Origin: Thalassia testudinum
Taxonomy: Eukaryota; Streptophyta; Magnoliopsida; Alismatales; Hydrocharitaceae
Direction: 5' to 3'
Length of the DNA: 64,000 nucleotides
Assembly (NCBI GenBank): GCA_037157565.1
Contig: JAZHRO010000003.1
Span: 39,693,001-39,757,000, forward strand
Under the pieces are notes generated by a model. That model had not been told where the DNA came from. It did not search any database and saw only the letters and a program-made list of their open reading frames with translations. Position numbers and translations under genes: made by a program. Positions 12,241 to 25,392 of the stretch are shown here, piece after piece (positions within the stretch are counted from its first letter, which is position 1; each line of letters opens with the position of its first letter).

Positions 12241-13740
12241 GTAGATATGGAGCATGTTGTCATGTGAAATCGATGTTATAAAGTCATTGCTTTACAGTAG
12301 TGTAGAAATCACTTGTGAACAAATAAAATTTATAAGTCGAATATCTAGAAATAAAGTCTGAGGTTGAACACAAGGAGCAAGTAGGAATTCACACACTAAT
12401 CTTGATTAATATATAAATCAGCACAAGGAATCAAGCCAAGAATGATTATCAATGAATAATATCTACTCAAAGTTGATCTTCAAAGCAGAACATGAGTATT
12501 TCAAGAGTTGAGTGAAGCAAAAAGATGTCTAAGACAAAATGATGGTGATTTAGATCACCAATTATTATCTTAGAAGCATAGATATAAGAATTACTTAATA
12601 TTAAATAAGTGAACATTACTTAGATGTCTAATATTCAAATCAGACGACTTAAATGTTCTGTGCTATAATACTCTTCTTCTGTTCTTCTTCTTCTCTGATC
12701 TCAACTTCCTCTCTTCTTCTACCTTCCCTTTAGCTTCTTCTTCTTCTTGTTTCTCTTCTTTTCTTCTCTAGAATGGTCTTCTTCTTTCCATTCTCTCTCT
12801 TCCTTAGCCTTTCTCTTCTTTCCTTCTTTCTCCTTTTCTTCATGCATAAGGTGTATGCACCCTTCCTCAGCGACTAAGTGTCTCTTAGTAACTTCAAGAG
12901 CAAAACCCTCCCCTTCCCCACTCTCTCTTTCCTTCCTTCTCTCTTTTCGAATCTAGGTTTAATGGGTAATCAGGTATGTGGTAACCTCGGTCTAGGGCTA
13001 CAGGTGTGGGTCGCAATCGAGGAATGAGAGAGGCTTAGGCGGGTTAGGTGTGTGCATGGTGAGTGGGACCTCAACCTGGTGTACTTACGGTAATAAGCCC
13101 AAGTGAGAAAATCAAAATATGCATGCATAGTTGCCTATCTCCCACTGATGTGGGACTATCGGGTCCCCATGTGCTAGCATGCCTGCAGGTGAAGAGAACC
13201 TCGATTGGAGTAGTATCAAGTGGTGTGGTCTTCAATTAACCACCTAGGAGTGGTTTTGGGGCATTTCCCTGTAGCCTAGGGGTGTCACCTGGGGTGTGCA
13301 TGACCTGGAGCTCGAAGAATATGGTGGCGGTAGTGGCAGCGATGGCAGAGTGATGGTGAACCCTGAGAATCATAAATATGGCCTCACAGCCACATTAGAA
13401 TAGCTCAAAAGCATCACCGAACTATGATGAGTGGAATGGTGGTGGTGTTGTGTTGTGAGTGTGTGTGTGGAGGGTGGACAGTGATGGAGAAAGAAGCGTG
13501 ATGGTATAGTGTTCGGTGGGAGGTTTGGGCAAGTAATCCCCTTAATTTCTTATAGGGGTTTTGCTTGCATGGACACGACGGAGGTGTGGGAGTTGTTGGC
13601 GAGGTGGATGGATAGGTGTAGCGAGCGGATGACCTTGCCGGAGGGCGACCAGAGCTGTAGAGGATGAAGGGTGAACGATAGTGTCAAGGGGGTATTTTTG
13701 GTTTTGGATAGAGAAAACTAAACTAAGATTGAAAAGAAAC
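12240..13740 (-). mobile_element. F: decayed minus-strand LTR of the A type
   Basis: GTCTGAGGTTGAACACAAGGAG (12358) matches the LTR-end motif of A1 (GAGGTCGAACTCAGGGAG). It is followed by AATCAGACGACTTAA, a CT-rich tract (12660-12850) and GGTAATCAGG, in the same order as in A1 and A2. No primer site is visible to the left. The right border is not defined. CpG has largely decayed to TG/CA. Confidence 0.45.
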
Positions 13741-14500
13741 CTAACAAACTAGTCTAGTGGGATGAAGGAGGCAGGATGGCATCAGCGTTGGTAGACCGGC
13801 ATTGTGGACGATGAAGTCTCCGGAGGGGGCCGACGGCGAAGACAGAGGTCTGGGACGACGGGGCTTTGGCTGATTATTGTTGAAGGAAGGAGGGGAGGAT
13901 ATGTTACGACCTGGTTCCCGAATCCCTATAGGACACAAGATCAGACCGACTTGATTGATCCCAAGACCCAGTCGTCCAACGAGAAAGTAACCAAAAAATA
14001 GGAAAGTAGACCACATTCACTATACTGCGCAACTAACAGTAACAAAAGTATAGCAGGAAATAAGTAAAACTACTACAGTACACACCACCACAATAGTAGA
14101 AAAGTAACCAGGTACAAGAATATAAGACAGTCGCTCTCCTTGGTACTCCGCACTCATGGGCCAGCTCACTTCCCCATTCACAATTCCATATTCAGGTTAT
14201 ACACAGGTAGCTCATGTTTCCAGCATTCATCTTTCCAATTCCAATTTATATACATGCAGCTCATATTATGTCATTTCACGTGTGCGACAGGAAAGTTACA
14301 TTCAACAGTTAACTATGACAAGTACTACATATTTCGCAGGCAACTGTTATTCATTTACAGCCAATTGTTATCATTCTATCTACTCATTCAAGACTGCAAT
14401 CCATTCATTCCATACAGACATTCCAGTATTTGTAGTCCTAGGATTCATGCCATACCCTAGGTTCTAATCATTCATTCCCCACATGCATTCAGATTTGTAT
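13741..14500. other. Unresolved sequence with a possible LTR-like start at 13901
   Basis: TGTTACGACCTGG at 13901 looks like the start of many plant LTRs, but I find no matching end. 14040-14470 is rich in CATTCA/TACA words. Reading frames here are short and featureless. I cannot say what this is. Confidence 0.25.
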
Positions 14501-14811
14501 TTAAATTAGGGGAAGCCACTCTACCAGTAAACCCAGGAGTAGTGGGGGCTTGGACGGCAGGCTCACGTGCCTCAGCAAGCCCCGAACCCGCAATGGAACA
14601 AAGTCCAATCATAAGGATCAATCACAAGAGAATACTCAAAACAGAATAGAAAGTCTTCCAACAAGTAGAGGAATTCATACAGAAAACATTGGTATCTTAA
14701 TTGCAGAAAACGAACCTCAAACAGACCCTAAATGGGTCAAATATAGTGTTTCTAACTCAAATCAGACATCTTAAAAGTGTCTAGTGTCATACCTCGGCCT
14801 TACGCCAATCC

Positions 14812-15640
14812 TCAGACATCCAGAAACTCCTCTGGATCATCTGGACCCAGTTCCAGACGTCAACCACCTCTCCGGACGTCTGGAAGTGCTTCCCATCATC
14901 TGGTAGGTAGCCCAGACATCTGAAAAGCGTGGGAGGGCATGTCTCATGCCTTCCCGAAGTGAATCCTGCACGAAATCCACCAAATCTCCTCAAAAAGGCA
15001 TGTAATATGGTCTCAGTGGAGCAGCTTGCATAGCTATATCTGCAAAGAAGATGTGCCTTCATGAGACTTCCTCCTCAAATGTCTGGAACCTCCTCCAGAC
15101 GTCGACTACGTCGTCTGGATGCCACTCCAGACATTTGATTTTGTAAAAAACCCAGAACCAGAACCTACTTCCACCCTCTCACACTGCACGTGGCTGTGCC
15201 ACATCCTCTCTCCTGTAGCTCCAGCTGCAGTAGTGATGGGGAGGATCTCCCCGACCTACTCCTCCGCCACGCACATGCGTTGCTCTGGTCGTGCACTCAC
15301 CGGTGAGCTCCCACACGAGTTCACGAGCTTGCTCTCCTCTCCTCCTCACGCCACTCCTCATGCTCTCACTTGCTCTGCTGCTCTCGCTGGAGGGAAGAAG
15401 GAAGGTGGCTTAGGAAGTGGGGGGAACGAGAGAAGTGGAGGGGGCTTTATAACGGTATGGGTTTAGGGTTTTGTTGGGAATGGAAGAGAAAGAGGAGGAA
15501 AAATGAGGGGTACTGTCTGCGTGCAGCACACGCGCAAACGCGAGTTCGTACCCAAGATTTTCGATTTTCAGATATCTAGGAATTAATCCAGATGTCTGAC
15601 CCTCAGTCCAGAGGTCTGACCTAAAGTCCAGATGTCTTAA
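14812..15640. repeat. Cluster of TCCAGACGTCTGGA-like palindromes
   Basis: About ten full or half copies of the palindrome TCCAGACGTCTGGA, for example 14852-14861, 14871-14884, 15094-15103 and 15110-15119, and again near 15587-15636. Decayed copies differ mostly at the central CpG (AGACATC, AGATGTC). The core GACGTC is a known plant bZIP C-box type site. Confidence 0.7.
15445..15453 (-). promoter_or_regulatory. E LTR TATA-like box
   Basis: Minus-strand GTTATAAAG followed by a C-rich stretch, in the position expected for the LTR promoter. Confidence 0.5.
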
Positions 15641-16757
15641 AAGGCTTAAACAGCACAAGTCTTAACAGGATAGCTGTGCCTCCAATTTGACAGTTGGAAG
15701 TGTAGACGAAGGAGAACTAAGAGGGCCGCTAGAGCTTGGTCGGAGAGGGGCTAGAGATGTGATTTGGAGATGTGATTTGGAGAGGGGCTAAAGAGAGAAG
15801 GTTGTGCATGCCAGCTCTTTATAGAGCTTCAAGGGAAGCTTTAGGTCAGGAAAGAGAGATTCCATGGCTTGGAATTGAAAGAAAGGAACCCATGATTCTC
15901 GTGCGTTTGCACTAGCAATCCATGGAGACTTCGGACTCTAAATTGATCCAAGATTGTTCACCTATGTGTGAACATCAATCCCACCAATTTTGGTGGAATT
16001 TGATTGCCATTAGAGTAGGATTTTGGTTAGTCAAAGTTGCTTGGAGGTTGAGTTTGACCTCAAGGGCAGTAGGGGCTTTTTCTCGAGAAGATGAAGAATT
16101 TAGGGGGTCTTGGCAAAGAATTCAAAAGTTAGGGGATGTGTGTAAGGAAAAGGGTCAGATAGGACCAAAATGCAAACAAGGTCAAGTTGATCTCTGATTG
16201 GGCCCAAATTTTTGTACAAACCTAATTTGGACCCAAGAAATCTAATGGTGAAGTTGGATTTAGTTTTTAACCAAGTTTTTCTAGGTAAATTGTGCGTAAA
16301 CCCAAATTAGGGCAACTATTCGTCTGAGACTTTATTTTAGGTCAAATTGGGTTCCAATGGTCAAAGAAAGCATACCAAACATTATAGAATACTTTCTATG
16401 ATTTTTATAATGTTTATGTGAATTTATCTTGACCAGAAGCTCAGTGAATTATGCAGGTCTATTTTTAGGATTTCATATGTCATTTAATTTTCAAAACGTG
16501 TGAAAACCCATTGCTGTCTGCATGAACCGACTTATTAGACATTTATGACCATTTGAACTTCAATTAACCCCTAGGAAACCCTATGATTGTTTTGAATTTA
16601 GGATATTATGTTAAAACTGCAGTTTTACCCATTTTTACTAATTATCTCTTAGAATGGATATAAAGTGAATTATGGTCCTTGGCGGTTATGTAGGAGCAGT
16701 TATCTGTTGATTATGACTAATTAAAGCTAGATATGGCTGATGATGCCATTATCATCA

Positions 16758-17637
16758 AAGTAATGTTGAGGCGGTAACATGTTGACACTGCATCCTCAAA
16801 GGAAGTAATTTCCTCCCCGGAGGTGGGAACTCACGCCAATAATCTGCCTCAGATTTTTACTAAAGCTAAAACAGGGGCTTTTTCAATTTTAGATGTTTAT
16901 GGGAATTGGTTATGTTGTCTTTCTATGTGAAATGTTCACACAAGGTTTTCAAGAGAGATGAAAGTTTTTGGATCGAAAACTAAGCCAAGTATTCTCCAGG
17001 TTGCTAAATAAAATTAGGTCACCTGAATCATCAAGAGTTCAGGAGGAATTTTTCGAAGGATACTTGATCTTGCCTAAGATAGACCCAAAATTTCTAACAA
17101 ATAGATCTGCATCGTTATTTCTAGTTTGTAAAAAATTAAATTCCAAAAGTACCTTAAAATGAATTCCAACCTTAGTCCTAGATTTTTCGAAATTTCCTTA
17201 AAGTGTTTTATGATTTTTCTAAGAATGCATGTGAAAAGAGTTCTTTTGCTTGCTTTTGGGTTTTGAAAATCCTAAAATGACCAACAAAATTTTTAAATAC
17301 TCCCCATGCTTAAGATAGACAATGTCCATTTACATTGGAAGGGAAAAGAGATCACCTGAGTGAAGAGAGGGTTGGAATCAAGATGGTCAAAACCTGAGAA
17401 AAAAAGAAAAAGAAAGTAGGAAAAATGATGAGTTACCTCTCATCCAGTGCTATCTTTTATGCCATTCAACCAAGCATGAAGTGCATCAAGGGTCGTTGGG
17501 TAAGTCATTTAAATCATGAGAGTCTCATGGAAGGTTTGGGGAGTTGTCCAAATAGGGCTTCAATTGCTAGTCGTTGACTTGGAAGGAATTATTTGTTTTA
17601 GGATCCAAAATATCAACAGTGCCATAGGGATAAGTTT
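16758..17637 (-). other. E 3' untranslated region
   Basis: Non-coding sequence between pol and the 3' LTR. On the minus strand, 17480-17432 carries GGTTGAATGGCATAAAAGATAGC...GAGGTAACTC, a decayed form of the CTAGCTGAAGGC...GGGAGGCAACCC motif. 17335-17302 carries AATGGACATTGTCTATC...GCATGGGGAG, the internal PPT-like motif shared with the other elements. Confidence 0.6.
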
Positions 17638-20600
17638 TTAGGACCATATATGGGCCGGTCCATTTGGATTTGAGTTTTCCTGGAAAATACGTAACCAAGC
17701 AACGAAAAGCCAAACACATTTATTGGTTTCAAAATGTTTCCAAAAAATATATTTATCATGAAAATACTTGGTTAGGTCTTTGTAAATCCACTTGTTTTCA
17801 AAATCAAAGTTAGGAAGTTCTTTCAGTTTAGTTAATTGCAATTTCCTGTGTTCACCAGAATTAGATAAATCCATATTAACTTGCATAATTGCTTAAAAAG
17901 GCCTACACTCAAGTTCTACTCAGAGATGGCATGCCTTTCCAAAAATTAGGAAAAACAAGTACATGCCAAGAAGAGTTTTAAAAGCTGTACGGTAGGCCCG
18001 TAATGCATCATTTAGTTTACTAGACCAATCCTTACGATCAGGCCTAACCAATTTTTGTAAAATATTTTTGATCTCCCCATTAGAAATTTCAACCTGGCCA
18101 AGTTTGGTGGTGCTATGGAGTAGAGATCTTATTATTAACCCCATATTTAGAGAGAAGATGACAGAATTGGGAATGAGTGAAGTGGGATCCGCCGTCAGTG
18201 ATAATGGCCTTTAGAACTCCGAATCTTGATAAGATGTTCTTCTTGATGAAATCAATGACCACCCTATGATCACTGGTGCAAGTGGGTATTGCTTCGATCC
18301 ATTTAGATACATAGTTGGCTATGAATAAAATGTACAAATACCCACAAGAGTTGATGAATAGTCCCATGAAATTGATGCCCCAAACATCAAAAATTTCAAC
18401 TTCTAAAATGGGGTAGAGGGGCATCATATCCTTTCTTGTCATGTTGCCGATGCTTTAGCAATGCACGCATGATCGTATAAAAGAATGAGCATCTTTGTGT
18501 ATGTTGGGCCAAAAGAATCCAGAATTTAAGACTTTCACTGTAGTTTTCTTACTCAAAAAATGTCTACCACAGGCCATCGAATGACAGTGTGTTAGAATAT
18601 TATGAAATTCTGAATTGGGCACACATCATCTGATGACCTAATCAACACAAATATGGAATAAAACAAGCTCCTCCCAAGAATAGTATTTGATGTCGGCAAA
18701 GAACTTATTCCGTTTGGTTTTTGGCTAATCAGAGGGGATTTGTCCAGTTGGCAAGTAGCTTGCAATAGGGACAGACCATGTGAGGGTGTTGGTAGCTAAG
18801 AGGGTTCCATCTAGAAAGATATCTAGTGGGGTAAGCACACCATTCATCGTAAGATGAGAGAGATGGTCGGCCAATGCATTTTACAAACTTGCCTTATCCT
18901 TGATTTCTATGTTAAATTCATGGAGAAAAACGATCCAACGAATAAGGCGAGTTTTCTTCTTTTTTGTTCAGCAAATATTTAAGTGTTGAGTGGTTGGTAT
19001 ATACAGTGGCGTGCAACCCTAACAGATAGGAGAAAAATTTCTCTAGTGCAAACACAATGGAAAGAAGTTCCTTTTCAGTTATAGTGTTATTCCGTTGTGT
19101 ATCATCTGAAGTTTCGCTAGCATAGTAGACCACAATGGGCTTCTAGTAAATGTGCTGCCCTAGAATGGCCCTCACAAAGTAATTTAAGGCATCGATCATT
19201 AATTCAAGGGGACAAGACCAGTCAAGTCCCTGTAAAATAGGTGCCTCAACGACTTCTTGCTTAAAGCTATTGAAACTTTCTAGGCATTGATCATTAAAAT
19301 CAAAAGGTTGGTTTTTAGTGAGAAGCTAGCTTAAGAGTTTTGAGATCTTGGAGAAGTCTTTAATGAAATGGCGGTAGAAACCCACATGCCGCAAAAATGA
19401 TTGAATTTGATTTATAGAGGTAGGTGGTGGAAGTCTTGAAATGGTATTAATTTTTCTTTATCTATCACAATTCCATCCTTAGATATGACATGGCCCAAGA
19501 TGATGTCTTCCTGAACCATGAAGCGACTTTTCTCCCAACTGAGGACCAAATTGACTTCTATGCATTTTTGGAGTGTCTTCTAAAGATTGTGAAGACATAA
19601 GTGAAAGGAATTTCTAAACATTGAGAAGTCACCCATGAAAACATCCAAACATTCACCTCCCAGATCTGAAAGAATCGCAAGCATACACCTTTGGAAAGTC
19701 GCAGGTGCATTGCATAGACTAAATGGCATCCTTTGGAAAGAAAGTTTCCCGAGGGGCAAGTGAATGCGATTTTTTCTTGGTCCTTAGGGTGAACTGCTAC
19801 TTGATTGTAGCTAATGTAACTTCAAGGAAACAATAATAGTCTTGTCCGGCTAAACGCTCCAAGATTTGATAAATAAATGGGAGTGAAAAATAGCCCTTCT
19901 GGGTGGCAATGTTTAATTTTCAGTAATTAATGCACATGTGCCAAGAAGAAGTAGTCCAAGTGGCATATTTTCCCCATTCTCATTAGTAATAATGGTTTGT
20001 CCTGCTTTTTTGTGAACAACTTGTGTAGGAATCACCCAGGAATTGTCAGAAATGGGGTATATGATGCCAGCATCAAGCCACTCAATGATCTCTTTTACCA
20101 CCTCCTACATGTTATGATTCAATCTCCTTTGTGGCTGGCGGGAGGGGCGAGAGTTGTCCTCAAGGTATATCCAATGGGTATAGTAGGATAGGTTTATTCC
20201 CTTAAGAAAAGATAAAGTTCAACCAATGGCTTCTTGATTTTTGCTTAAGACCTGGAGAAGTCTTTCCTCTTGTGCCCTTGTGAGATTGGCAATGATAATC
20301 TGGGGCATGGCTTTATCGAGTCCAAGGTAAACATGTTTTAGGGAGTTGGGCAAGGGTTTTAATTCTAATTGTAGGCCCAGCACAGAAATAATTTCTGAAG
20401 TGTGGTCCATAGGGGGGATGGGAGAGGGGAAGAGTCAGGTGGGGAATTAAATGTAGAAGATGAAGCTAGGGTAGGATGGCGAGGTGAATTAGAATTGGAT
20501 TCAAGAATTCTATCAATTGCAAAACAAGAGCCCATGTGTGAAATTTGATTGGTTTCTTCGATTAGGTTATCTATTTTTGAATTCAAATTGTTAAAGAAAT

Positions 20601-23171
20601 CAAGTTCTTGGAATCTCTTTGATGCTTGAAAGATATCTAATAGATTCGCCACCGCACTTGATATTCATCTTTCTAGAATCACAATCAATGTTTGCCTTTG
20701 TGGTGGGTAAGAAAGCTCATCCAAGAATAATTGGGGCATTCTTTAATGTTTCTGGTACCTCAATCTCCAGGACTAGAAAGCCAACAGTGAATAGACAATT
20801 CTAGACCTAGACAATAACATCCTGAACAATCCCCTTTGGTTTGATTGTAGATTGGTCAGCTAATTGTAATGTAACCTCAACAGGTTTCAATTAATCGATC
20901 TTGAATTACTCGAAGACATCTATGTGGATAAGATTTATGGAGGCACCAAGATCCAGAAGGGCATGATCAAAGGAGGTGTCATTAATGACAACTTGAATCA
21001 GAGGAGCACCTGGATCTTTCTTTTTCAGAGGCAGTTTACTCTACACAACTAATCTAACTATCTTGGGAAGAATCACCTTTCTTAAGTTTCTAGGCTGCCT
21101 TGTGGGAGTGCAAAAATATTTTTGGAATTTATCATTAGCAGGGATGTATTTAATTTTGTCCAAGAGAGGGATGTTTATTTCTACTTTCCCAAAAAGTTCC
21201 ATTAATTCCTTATCAAAGGGCTCAGGTTTCTTTCTTTTTATTGGTGGAATGAAAAGCTTGAGAAAAAGGTATGGGGCTTTGTTTTTCTGCAGTTGAAGGT
21301 TCTTGAATTGATTTAGGAGAAGAGTTAACTTGTTTATTATTGATTTTGGTTTCTGATGTGGATTTAGGAGGCTCAGGATTTTGAATTATTTTCTCACTCA
21401 TCAAATTAACTGCATTCGCATTGATTATTTCTTGGACGAGATCAGGGTGCCTGATTTTGATCGAAACCCAGAGGGTACTGAGGAGCTAGTTGATTGGGAT
21501 GATTTGGGTTTCCACCCTAAAAGTGGCCCTTTGATTGTTGCGATTTGGAATGGATTGAGAAGGCAAATTGCCTGCAAGTCTTTGATCTGGTGCATCCCAG
21601 ATGTGATTTTGTAAGTTGGTAACAACATGGGTTACCACAGGCATTTGATTTTGCATGCCATACAAGGTCTTCATCATTTGAGCATTGATATCTTCCTGAG
21701 AAGGCCCAGATGAAAAGTGATTTTGCCCATAGGTCCCTTGTTGAAATTGTCTTTGGCAAGGAACTTGATTTTGGGCTTCCCAGGAGGGGTTTAAGTTATT
21801 CCTCCAATTTTGATCAGAGTTGGAAAATTTTCTAAAATGATCTTGGAGAGCTAAGATGTTTTCAGCGGTAGGACTAAAAAGGTTTTGATTTAATAAATCA
21901 TAAGTCTCAGTCAAATCTGGTGAAACCTCAGAAAAACAATGCTGTTCAACTGAGATGGCACCAATGTTGTGCAAATTTTCTCTTCCCATAATGTTAAGGG
22001 GGGTCAAATGTGGAGCTCCTTATGATTTAGCTTTTTTCTATCTTTTTTTGGTGAATTTGTATCCGATCCAATCTTTGTGCAATCATTTGCATATTATCTT
22101 TGGTGACTGGAACAAATGGAGATCTGGAGTCAATTTCATTAACTCTAAGCCTTGGGTTTGTATTCCTACCAAAAGAATCCATCGATGCCAAATTGATTGA
22201 GCTTTCACACATTTCCTCAAATAATTGGTAGGCACAATCAACATCTTTATGAAGGAAATTACCCCCACACAAGGAATCCACGAATTGTTTCAATTGATCT
22301 TCTAATTCATGATAGAAGATATGCACTAACTACCGTCGTGGAATTTCGTGGTGGCCACAACTCCTCAATAGTTCTTGAAACATCTCCTAAGACTAGTGGA
22401 GAAATTCACCAGGTTTTTATTGAAAGGATGTAGTGGATCTTCATAGGGCATTTGTATGACCAATCAGGAAAAGTTTCTTTAGAAAAACACTTTCAATTGC
22501 TATCAGGTGGTGATAGGATGCCCAACTATCCTGAACCAATATGTGGCCTTATCCTTTAGAGAGAAGGGGAAGAGTCCCATGAGACATAGATCTTCTCACA
22601 CATTGCAGGAATGGGTTGTCTGAGCAAGGACAGTTAGCTCCTCAAGGTGGATGAAAGGGTCCACTCTTTGATGACCATGGAAATGTTTGATAAGGTTCAG
22701 GATGGCAGGTTTGATCTCAAAATCCCCTTCAGGTATCACAACCGTGGGTCTCTCTTCTTAATTAGAAGGATCATATAAATCCTTAAAAGGAATGAGTGGT
22801 TCCCTGGGTGATTGACCCTACCTTTGGTTGGTTAGGTTAGCAACTATCCTAGCCAATTGCTATTTATTCTTTTGAAGTTGATCCAGTTGCTCAACCATCA
22901 CAAAGAGGGGATTAGGTGGATTTTGTTTTGGTTATTCTAGATTTTGTGGTAGCTCCAAATCAAGAAAGTGAGGGATGGGAATGTCAGTGTATGGGTTAGC
23001 TGGTGGATTATGTACAGGAGGGTTAGAGGCGAGTTGAGAGGTGGGAGTGCAAGTGGCAGGATTTCTGGACCTGTTTTGATTTTTTTCCATTTTCTTGGAA
23101 AAGGAAGAATGCAAAGAAGTAGAAGAAAAAGTCTTTTTTGTGCAGGGGGCAAAATAAAATGGTCCCTCCAT
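17638..23171 (-). pseudogene. gag-pol: E gag-pol, degenerate Athila polyprotein
   Basis: A broken gag-pol on the minus strand with many stops and shifts. Gag lies at about 23170-21430 (FYHELEDQLKQFVDSLCGGN, ESSINLASMDSFGRN). Protease has DLGA at 20942-20953. RT begins near 20100 (IIEWLDAGIIYPISDNSW); its active site reads F-M-G-D at 19628-19639, so a catalytic aspartate is lost. RNase H is at about 19140-18910 (YYASETSDDTQRN). Integrase is at about 18450-17640; the first DDE aspartate in WGIDFMG is changed to Asn (18371-18373), while AIITDGG and VEISNGEI remain. Clearly non-functional and older than A1. Confidence 0.85.
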
Positions 23172-23710
23172 GTGTAGATTCTGGGACCGTCACCTGTGCA
23201 TACACCAGAAGAATAGGAGAGGAGAAGGGAAAAGGAGAAAGAAATGTGTACAAATTAAGAAATCAAAATTCCAAGTCTAAGTTAAGGTTGACTCCTCAAG
23301 AAGACCTAAGACTTGGAAACATGAGAAATGAAGAAATCAATAAGTGAACCTGCATCCTAGAATTAACCTAGTTAGACTATAAAGGTGGCTAGGGCTCAAG
23401 CATGCCTTCAGAAAATCTTTAGGGGCTTGTGTAAACCTATACCTGTCATTTGACTTCCCTCTTAGTCTGACATTGCTTTGATTAGGGGAATTAGGATCGA
23501 TTAATGATAACTTAAAATCTAGATATCAAGCCTAGAATTTCATGTAGTCCTTGGTGGTCAAGTGACTACCAATTTTAGCTTAGGCTTAGGAACTTAAAGT
23601 GCAGGAGAATGTGATGGGTGTTGATTGGGACAATTAATGCCCAATTTTTTCTTTTTATGTGTGTGTGAACTGGGCAAGAAAATGTGATTTCCAAGCCAAA
23701 ACAGCTGGGT
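23172..23710 (-). other. E leader, truncated before a primer site
   Basis: Non-coding sequence on the 5' side of E gag, weakly similar in style to the A1 leader (AAGTCTAAGTTAAGGTTGACTC). No tRNA-Asp primer site is found before the plus-oriented LTR H begins at 23711. Confidence 0.5.
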
Positions 23711-24652
23711 TGACGGAAACACCATCATGGGCACTAACTAGCCAAATTAGTCAAGTTCAAATGGTAAATGCTCCCACTTAGTCATCTGAAGGTCACAACT
23801 CCACAATGTTCTGATTTGAGAAGAAAATAAGGAAACAAGGTTAATTCTGCAGTTTTAATAGCACATCACAAATGCAAATTAACCACAGGGTCACTTAAGG
23901 GTCCATTAAAGGTCAATTGAGCATAAAAGTATAAAAGGCTGGTTTACATCAATTGAATCAGGGTTTCACACATTTTGAGGGCGAAAATAATACCAAAAAC
24001 CCTAATTGTCAACCCTACTTAAATTGAAGAGGTTTTGGTAAGGATAAAATTAATCTAAACATCCTAAAACTCATAAAAATTTATTCTAAGAGGTTTGGTA
24101 CCTTTGATTTCACCATTTAAACCCATTTGTACCTAGAATAAAGTTTCATATGGGAATTTGCCATGATTTGAGCTTCTGTGCAATCTACATAGCCAAAAAT
24201 GGTCAGAACTCAAACCCAAATTCACCATTAGATTCCTTGGGTCAAAATTATGTTAACACCAAAAGTTGAGCCCAATAAGAGTCCATCATGACCTATTTTG
24301 ATTTTAGCCCCCTAAAAACTCTATCTCTCATATTTGTACACCTAAGTTTTAAGTTTATTGCAAACAACCCCCTATCTTTGTCATCGTTCTTGCAAAAGTG
24401 TCCCCGTCGCCATGAGTGTGTGAACACACCTATAGTCGAGATTCAAGAGAGAAAATCTCTATTAAATCCAATCCAAATCCCTTCAACATTGGAGGGATTG
24501 ATCTAGAGAAGCTGCCTAATCATTTGAACTACCTTAAGGATCCCAAATCAATTCCTAAAGCTTAGGTGAGCTCGAGGAATTTGAGGAGCTTTTTCCTAAA
24601 AAATTAAGACCAATCAAGCTTGTTCCATGATTTAGAGCTCGAAATTGAGCTC

Positions 24653-24660
24653 TATATAAA
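24653..24660 (+). promoter_or_regulatory. H LTR TATA box
   Basis: TATATAAA followed by C-rich sequence, about 940 bases from the LTR start, the same spacing as in A1. Confidence 0.55.
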
Positions 24661-25387
24661 GCCCCATGATCCTAGCCTTCTTCTCAGCCAAGAATCGATC
24701 GAGAAACCTTTTTCTCCTCCTTCTTTAGCCAATGAATCTTTGGCTCCAGCGTGCCCTCTCTGACCACCTCATCTAGCTAGCCAATGGTCAAATTGACTGG
24801 CCCATCTTCTTCCTCTCTTCTTTGCGACCGAGACTAGCTAATGTTTAATCATCCCCGACCACTCCTTCCCTGCCTTCGTCTTGCCGCACTCCATCACGTT
24901 CTCCACATTTGGCTGGCCAATGCCAGACACTTCCTCCACTCTCACACCACCTAGACCCTCCTAAACCCTTCCTCTCCTTCTCTACATCACCTCGACCTCC
25001 ACAGAACCTAGGGTCTGCCACGACATCACTCTCTTCCCCGTCATCATCTTCGCAGTTCGCACGAGTTCTGACGGGCTCACATTGGCGCCACAGACTACCA
25101 AACTCCACGCCGCCACTTCCAAAAGCATCACCACACCTCACTGAGTAAAAGTCCTAAAGTAATTTGCTGCTTTAGACTCTTCTCCTCGTCAAACTCCACA
25201 TCTTCCGCACACCCTCTCAGATGTCTCATCACCTCCATACACCTCTAAGCATAGTACAACCACCGCCATTACATTCGCCAAGCTCTAGCAACTTCTTTGA
25301 ACCTTTTTATTTCGGCTTAAGGCTATTTTATTGTGTTTTAGGTTGCCACTGGGCCTCCTCCTATCACTATCGCTTTGCCGCCGTTGT

Positions 25388-25392
25388 CCACC
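25388..25392. other. Target-site duplication of B, left copy (CCACC)
   Basis: CCACC lies immediately before the B 5' LTR (TGATGTAAAC) and again at 43165-43169 immediately after the B 3' LTR (...GTCCAACA). A perfect 5-bp duplication fixes both ends of B and shows insertion by integrase. Confidence 0.9.

Larger units (their letters stand above)
14500..16757 (-). repeat. E 3' LTR, left border uncertain
   Basis: The right end reads GATGCCATTATCATCA, like the A-family LTR ends (GATGAGGCTCTCATCA). In the sense (minus) direction it has a U3 with AT-rich sequence, a TATA-like GTTATAAAG at 15445-15453, then a 5'-UTR-like part with many AGACGTCT motifs. No polypurine tract follows at 16758, so this could also be a separate solo LTR. 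Confidence 0.6.
23711..25392 (+). repeat. H: plus-oriented LTR, first segment
   Basis: TGACGGAAACACCATCATGG at 23711, then GCACTAACTAGCC, AATGGTAAATG and GAGAAGAAAATAAGG match the reverse complement of the A-family LTR start. CAAATTCACCATTAGATTCC (24218) matches the same LTR region of A2 and E in reverse. TATATAAA at 24653-24660 is the likely promoter. The LTR stops at 25392 where B is inserted and seems to continue after B (43165) and after C (63548). Solo LTR or remainder of a larger element cannot be decided. Confidence 0.65.

Noticed and set aside
13901..13930. A separate LTR element starting TGTTACGACC
   Set aside because: No matching end, primer site or target duplication could be found, so I left it as unresolved.
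14140..14467. Two overlapping plus-strand frames of about 105 codons
   Set aside because: Rich in His, Ser, Phe and Tyr from CATTCA-type sequence; no recognisable domain.
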